Assembly: GCA_028554795.2 (NCBI GenBank)
Contig: CM068828.1
Location: 6,327,220 to 6,391,219, forward strand
From: Sinohyriopsis cumingii
Taxonomy: Eukaryota; Mollusca; Bivalvia; Unionida; Unionidae
Length of the DNA stretch: 64,000 nucleotides
Direction of reading: 5' to 3'
The position numbers and the translations under genes were made by a program. Shown here one piece after another: positions 60,966 to 64,000 of the stretch (the stretch's first letter is position 1; every line of letters begins with the position of its first letter). The notes beneath the pieces were generated by a model that was not told where the DNA came from, did no database searches, and saw only the letters and a program-made list of their open reading frames with translations.

Positions 60966-61402
60966 TTTGAAGAAGATTATCAATGAGAAACAAATTTAAT
61001 AGGAGGATGTCTGACGATGGACCATCCCATAAGCTCTACTGGCCTATGACTAGAAGAGGTCAAATCTGAGGGACTGGCAGGAAACACTCTCTAAAATTTG
61101 AAAATAACTTATGTGCTTATTTTTGGACTCATCAAAGATCTTAACTGCTTATTTCTTATGAGTGCCCACAAATTTATCAACGAAGATACGAACATTGATA
61201 CAGTCGGTGGAAAATCTATTCAAAACAATATTTAACTTATAAAAGTTACTTTTAATCATCAAATTGACTCGAATGATTGATAACTGCTATCCTTTGGAGG
61301 GTGTGTGAAATATTTAGTGGTAAAGAAATGTCTATATATAGACATTAAAAATCTGTAAAAAGATATATATAAAGTCAAAGACATTGAAGTCATTAAAATG
61401 TG

Positions 61403-61406
<4 letters not shown>

Positions 61407-61463
<57 letters not shown>

Positions 61464-61471
61464 CACACATT
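61407..61471. repeat. (AT)n(AC)n microsatellite
   Basis: (AT)n at about 61407-61453 followed by a short (AC)n to 61471. Confidence 0.95.
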
Positions 61472-62060
61472 TTGCACATATGCAGTACAGATTAAACCCG
61501 TTTGCTGCAAACACATGCAAATGAATGTCAATATAATCATTTACAGAGACATGTACATCATCTTTTTTGTGTAAATGATTCCTTCACAAAAAAATAAGGT
61601 ACCCATGAATATGTACTTTTCACCCAAAGCAACAATTCTGAAACCCAAGGAAATAAAGTGTTTGAAAGTATAACCCTCTTTGTTTAACAGTAAGAAATAA
61701 ATAGCAGTCTACATTTTTAATAAAAGAAGGAAATATACAGCTATGTTTAACAGTAGAAAATATATCTTTGTCATGTTAAAAGTCTGTATAACATGCAGAA
61801 GCAATAGGCGAAGTCCATTTAAATAAGGTAATTTCTGAAAATGGGTAATTATATCATTAACTGAGGACCCTGGAGCGAGTTCAACATAATTTTGTAAAGC
61901 AAATGACAAAATGGACATGAAAGTCATGAAAATTTTGCAAGGACTTGAAGAGGAGTCATATAAAAAAAAATTGTCTTTGTTCAAATATGATCCAGCCTGT
62001 GCAGTTCCACTGCAAGAAACAAAAAATATGTTTATTATATGTAATAATATATACTAACAC

Positions 62061-62198
62061 TTTAATAAGTCCTATGGCCACATCAACAAAGCCTTGAAGA
62101 ATGTGAGTTTCCTCATCTGACAGTGAGCTGGGCTGTGGGCTGATTGAACGTTCGGACTTCTGTTTCTCTGACCATGTCTTCAGTACCATCTCAAAGGT
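62061..62198 (-). CDS. DGKD/DGKH-like: Diacylglycerol kinase delta/eta-like, most upstream exon in the window
   Basis: This 138-bp exon (46 codons) begins after 'gtttcacag' and ends ATTAAA|gtgtta. It reads TFEMVLKTWSEKQKSE, then a serine/proline-rich turn (RSISPQPSSLSDEE), then a helix THILQGFVDVAIGLIK. The serine-rich segment with S-P and S-D-E-E is a plausible phosphorylation site. Phase 0 at both ends. The donor is weak, and an alternative two codons further on (TTA|gtatat) is also phase 0, so neither satisfies the phase 2 needed at 54888. Strand, order and style fit the kinase linker region, but homology was not tested. Upstream exons with catalytic and C1 domains should lie beyond 64000. 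Confidence 0.62.
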
Positions 62199-62434
62199 CT
62201 GTGAAACAATGTTAAGTTACTCTCATATGTACCAATTATTGCACAATGTAATACAATTTTTGATATGTAATATTATTTATTGCAAGAATTAAATGTGTTT
62301 TAGAAATACACATATCCTCTGCAGAATAAACATCTAACTCAAAATAGTTCTGAAACTTATAAAAGCTTGTAACAAGTTTCCCTCAAAGATACTGACACTC
62401 CACTGGCTAAAAAGAATTTATTGGAATTTAAAGA

Positions 62435-62700
62435 CCATTTTTCAATTTTAACTACAGATTGCTGAACGTATCTCTGATATTCTTCAGCAATAACAAGGCT
62501 TCTAAAATCAGCTGCTATGGTTATGTCAGATTGGCATCATTTCCTTTAGGACCATGCTGTCATCATTATAAGTCTTTTGGTCATGTCAATAGGACCATTT
62601 ATGCAGAGGGTGTAGCGACAGAAAGATTTTCAAGATGGCCATCATGGCAGCCATATTGGTGTATGATTAATACCATTTTCATTTAGGTGGCACTCTACAG
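62435..62700 (+). repeat. Dispersed repeat R2 copy
   Basis: 'tctctgatattcttcagcaa', 'tgtcagattggcatcatttc' and 'aagatggccatcatggcagc' match the copies at 28230 and 30790. Confidence 0.55.
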
Positions 62701-63335
62701 TTTCGTATTTTGCATAGGGTTAGGATTTTAAAGAAAAAGAATTTCCCTGGCTTTCCTCACTGGTTATACTGGTCATTTAAAAAGACCTTGTATATCTTAG
62801 GTATAATTCAAAGAACCTTTAATTCCCTTTATTTTGGTATATGATTGATGGGTGTAATATGGGTTATAGAGTATACAGCTTGGCCTTACTTCAGATGTGC
62901 ATCTTTCAAAAAAGTGCTAGCTCCACTTGGTCATTTTCACTTCCTGAACTTCAGAGGTAAATTGTATATAATATACATTGTAAATTGTATAAAAAAAAGC
63001 CAATAACTTTTTTTACATTTTATATATTTGATAATTCATTCATTGCACTTTCAGAAGCTGGTATTGTCTAGTCTGGCAAAATTCATTTTCCATATTTTAA
63101 TAGCTGCTATGTGTAGTGTACTTTAGACTAATTCAGGCTGATTTGTTAGCACAAGGGAGCATTCATTTTAGTTAGCAGTGTGTTTAAATCATGTACATTT
63201 CCAGAAGTACAATATCCAAAGAAATATCACCCACATTACATTAATGTAGCATAGAGGTATGCCAACATTCTCTCCATTGTACATGTTTTAAATGCAAACA
63301 ACTTCACCTTACATACGTCACTCTCTCAAAAGTAC
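62700..63335. other. Intronic sequence, nothing recognised
   Basis: AT-rich. No feature supported. Confidence 0.45.
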
Positions 63336-63339
63336 ATAA

Positions 63340-64000
63340 TAACTGGTGAGTGCCCCCTTAGGACTAACTGGGTATCATATTTTCAATATGGCCACCGTAA
63401 TGGCCATATTAAGGGTTAGTTTACATCATCTTCATTTAGGACCAATTAGACACCAAAAGAAGTCAACTGATAAAAACCTCATGTCAAAATGGTTTTCCAT
63501 TTAAGAAGAGCAGCTGTAACAAGATGGATGGCCAACATGGTGACTATGTTGGATACAAGAGTAGCACAAATATAATTTAGGACCAAAATGACATCTCAGA
63601 TGTCTTCTGGTGCAAACCACATGTTGATATGCTTTTTCAATTTGAAGGAGTAACAATAACAAAAGTTTCAAGATGGCTGCCATGGTAGCTATATTGGATA
63701 TCTAATTGTCACCATTTCAATTTTGTATTATTTTCATTTACAAACTACTAGACATAAAAAAAAAAGTCTTTGAGCGAAACCTCCATTTTGATTTGACCGA
63801 ACATTTAGGAGAATTAGAGATAACAAGATTTTTATGATGACCACTGTGGCAGTGATATTGGATGCCTGAGCACTATTTCATTTAGGATCAACTACACATC
63901 ATAAGAGGTCTTATAGTAAAATGCCAATATTAATATATCCATCAAGACAAGAGAAGTAGCAATAACAAGATTTTAAAGATGGTGACTGGTAGACATGATG
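63340..64000 (+). repeat. Tandem run of R2 units to the window edge
   Basis: About three and a half head-to-tail units of roughly 180-200 bp. Each has 'tttaggaccaattagacacc' or similar, 'aagagcagctgtaacaagat' or similar, and 'gatggctgccatggtagcta' or similar. Divergence is high. It continues past the window edge. Confidence 0.65.

Noticed and set aside
60683..60986. Gly/Ser-rich 95-codon ORF resembling a structural protein
   Set aside because: It is the 18-bp satellite read in one of several open frames and lies inside a dispersed repeat. No signal peptide or splice context is seen.

Overview
This is a eukaryotic, AT-rich, repeat-dense window. There is no bacterial-style gene packing. What it holds is short GT-AG bounded exons, tRNA-derived SINEs with CA tails, long (TA)n microsatellites, more than a dozen minisatellite arrays and several decayed transposons. 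The gene content and repeat style fit a lophotrochozoan invertebrate, most likely a mollusc, but that placement is inference.

One real gene can be assembled. Seven exons on the minus strand, from 62198 down to 24846, encode the C-terminal part of a type II diacylglycerol kinase (delta/eta-like) and end in its SAM domain. Splice phases agree across the six exons from 54888 to 24846. The join from the 62198-62061 exon to the 54888-54777 exon does not keep phase, so a short exon is probably missing there. The catalytic and C1 domains must lie beyond the right edge.

Layout: 1-24.8 kb lies downstream of the kinase stop codon. It holds no intact gene, a decayed coding-like tract (about 0.4-3.7 kb), two TIR-bearing elements with related ends (4.98-5.43 and 10.74-10.97 kb), one SINE and many arrays (periods 25, 41, 33, 39, 50, 59, 31, 107, about 18-20 and others). 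From 24.8 to 62.2 kb are the kinase exons and introns. The introns carry a 22-bp satellite split by a roughly 950-bp LTR-like repeat, a 51-bp array, a 21-bp array with 185-bp higher-order structure, a 42-bp array of about 59 copies, a decayed DIRS-type retroelement with inverted terminal repeats (38.1-42.3 kb), a 46-bp array, a 58-bp array, four SINEs and a broken hAT/ZNF862-type transposase (56.8-60.2 kb). From 62.2 to 64 kb there are only degenerate copies of a dispersed repeat.

The most striking observation concerns the 12-kb intron just before the SAM-side exons (33753-45748). Both of its splice sites lie inside tandem arrays. The 5' splice site is repeated about 5 times in 58-bp units, and the 3' splice site about 59 times in 42-bp units. 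In the kinase reading frame, any extra copy retained in mRNA brings an immediate stop and would remove the SAM domain. Whether the copies are used in splicing cannot be told from sequence alone.
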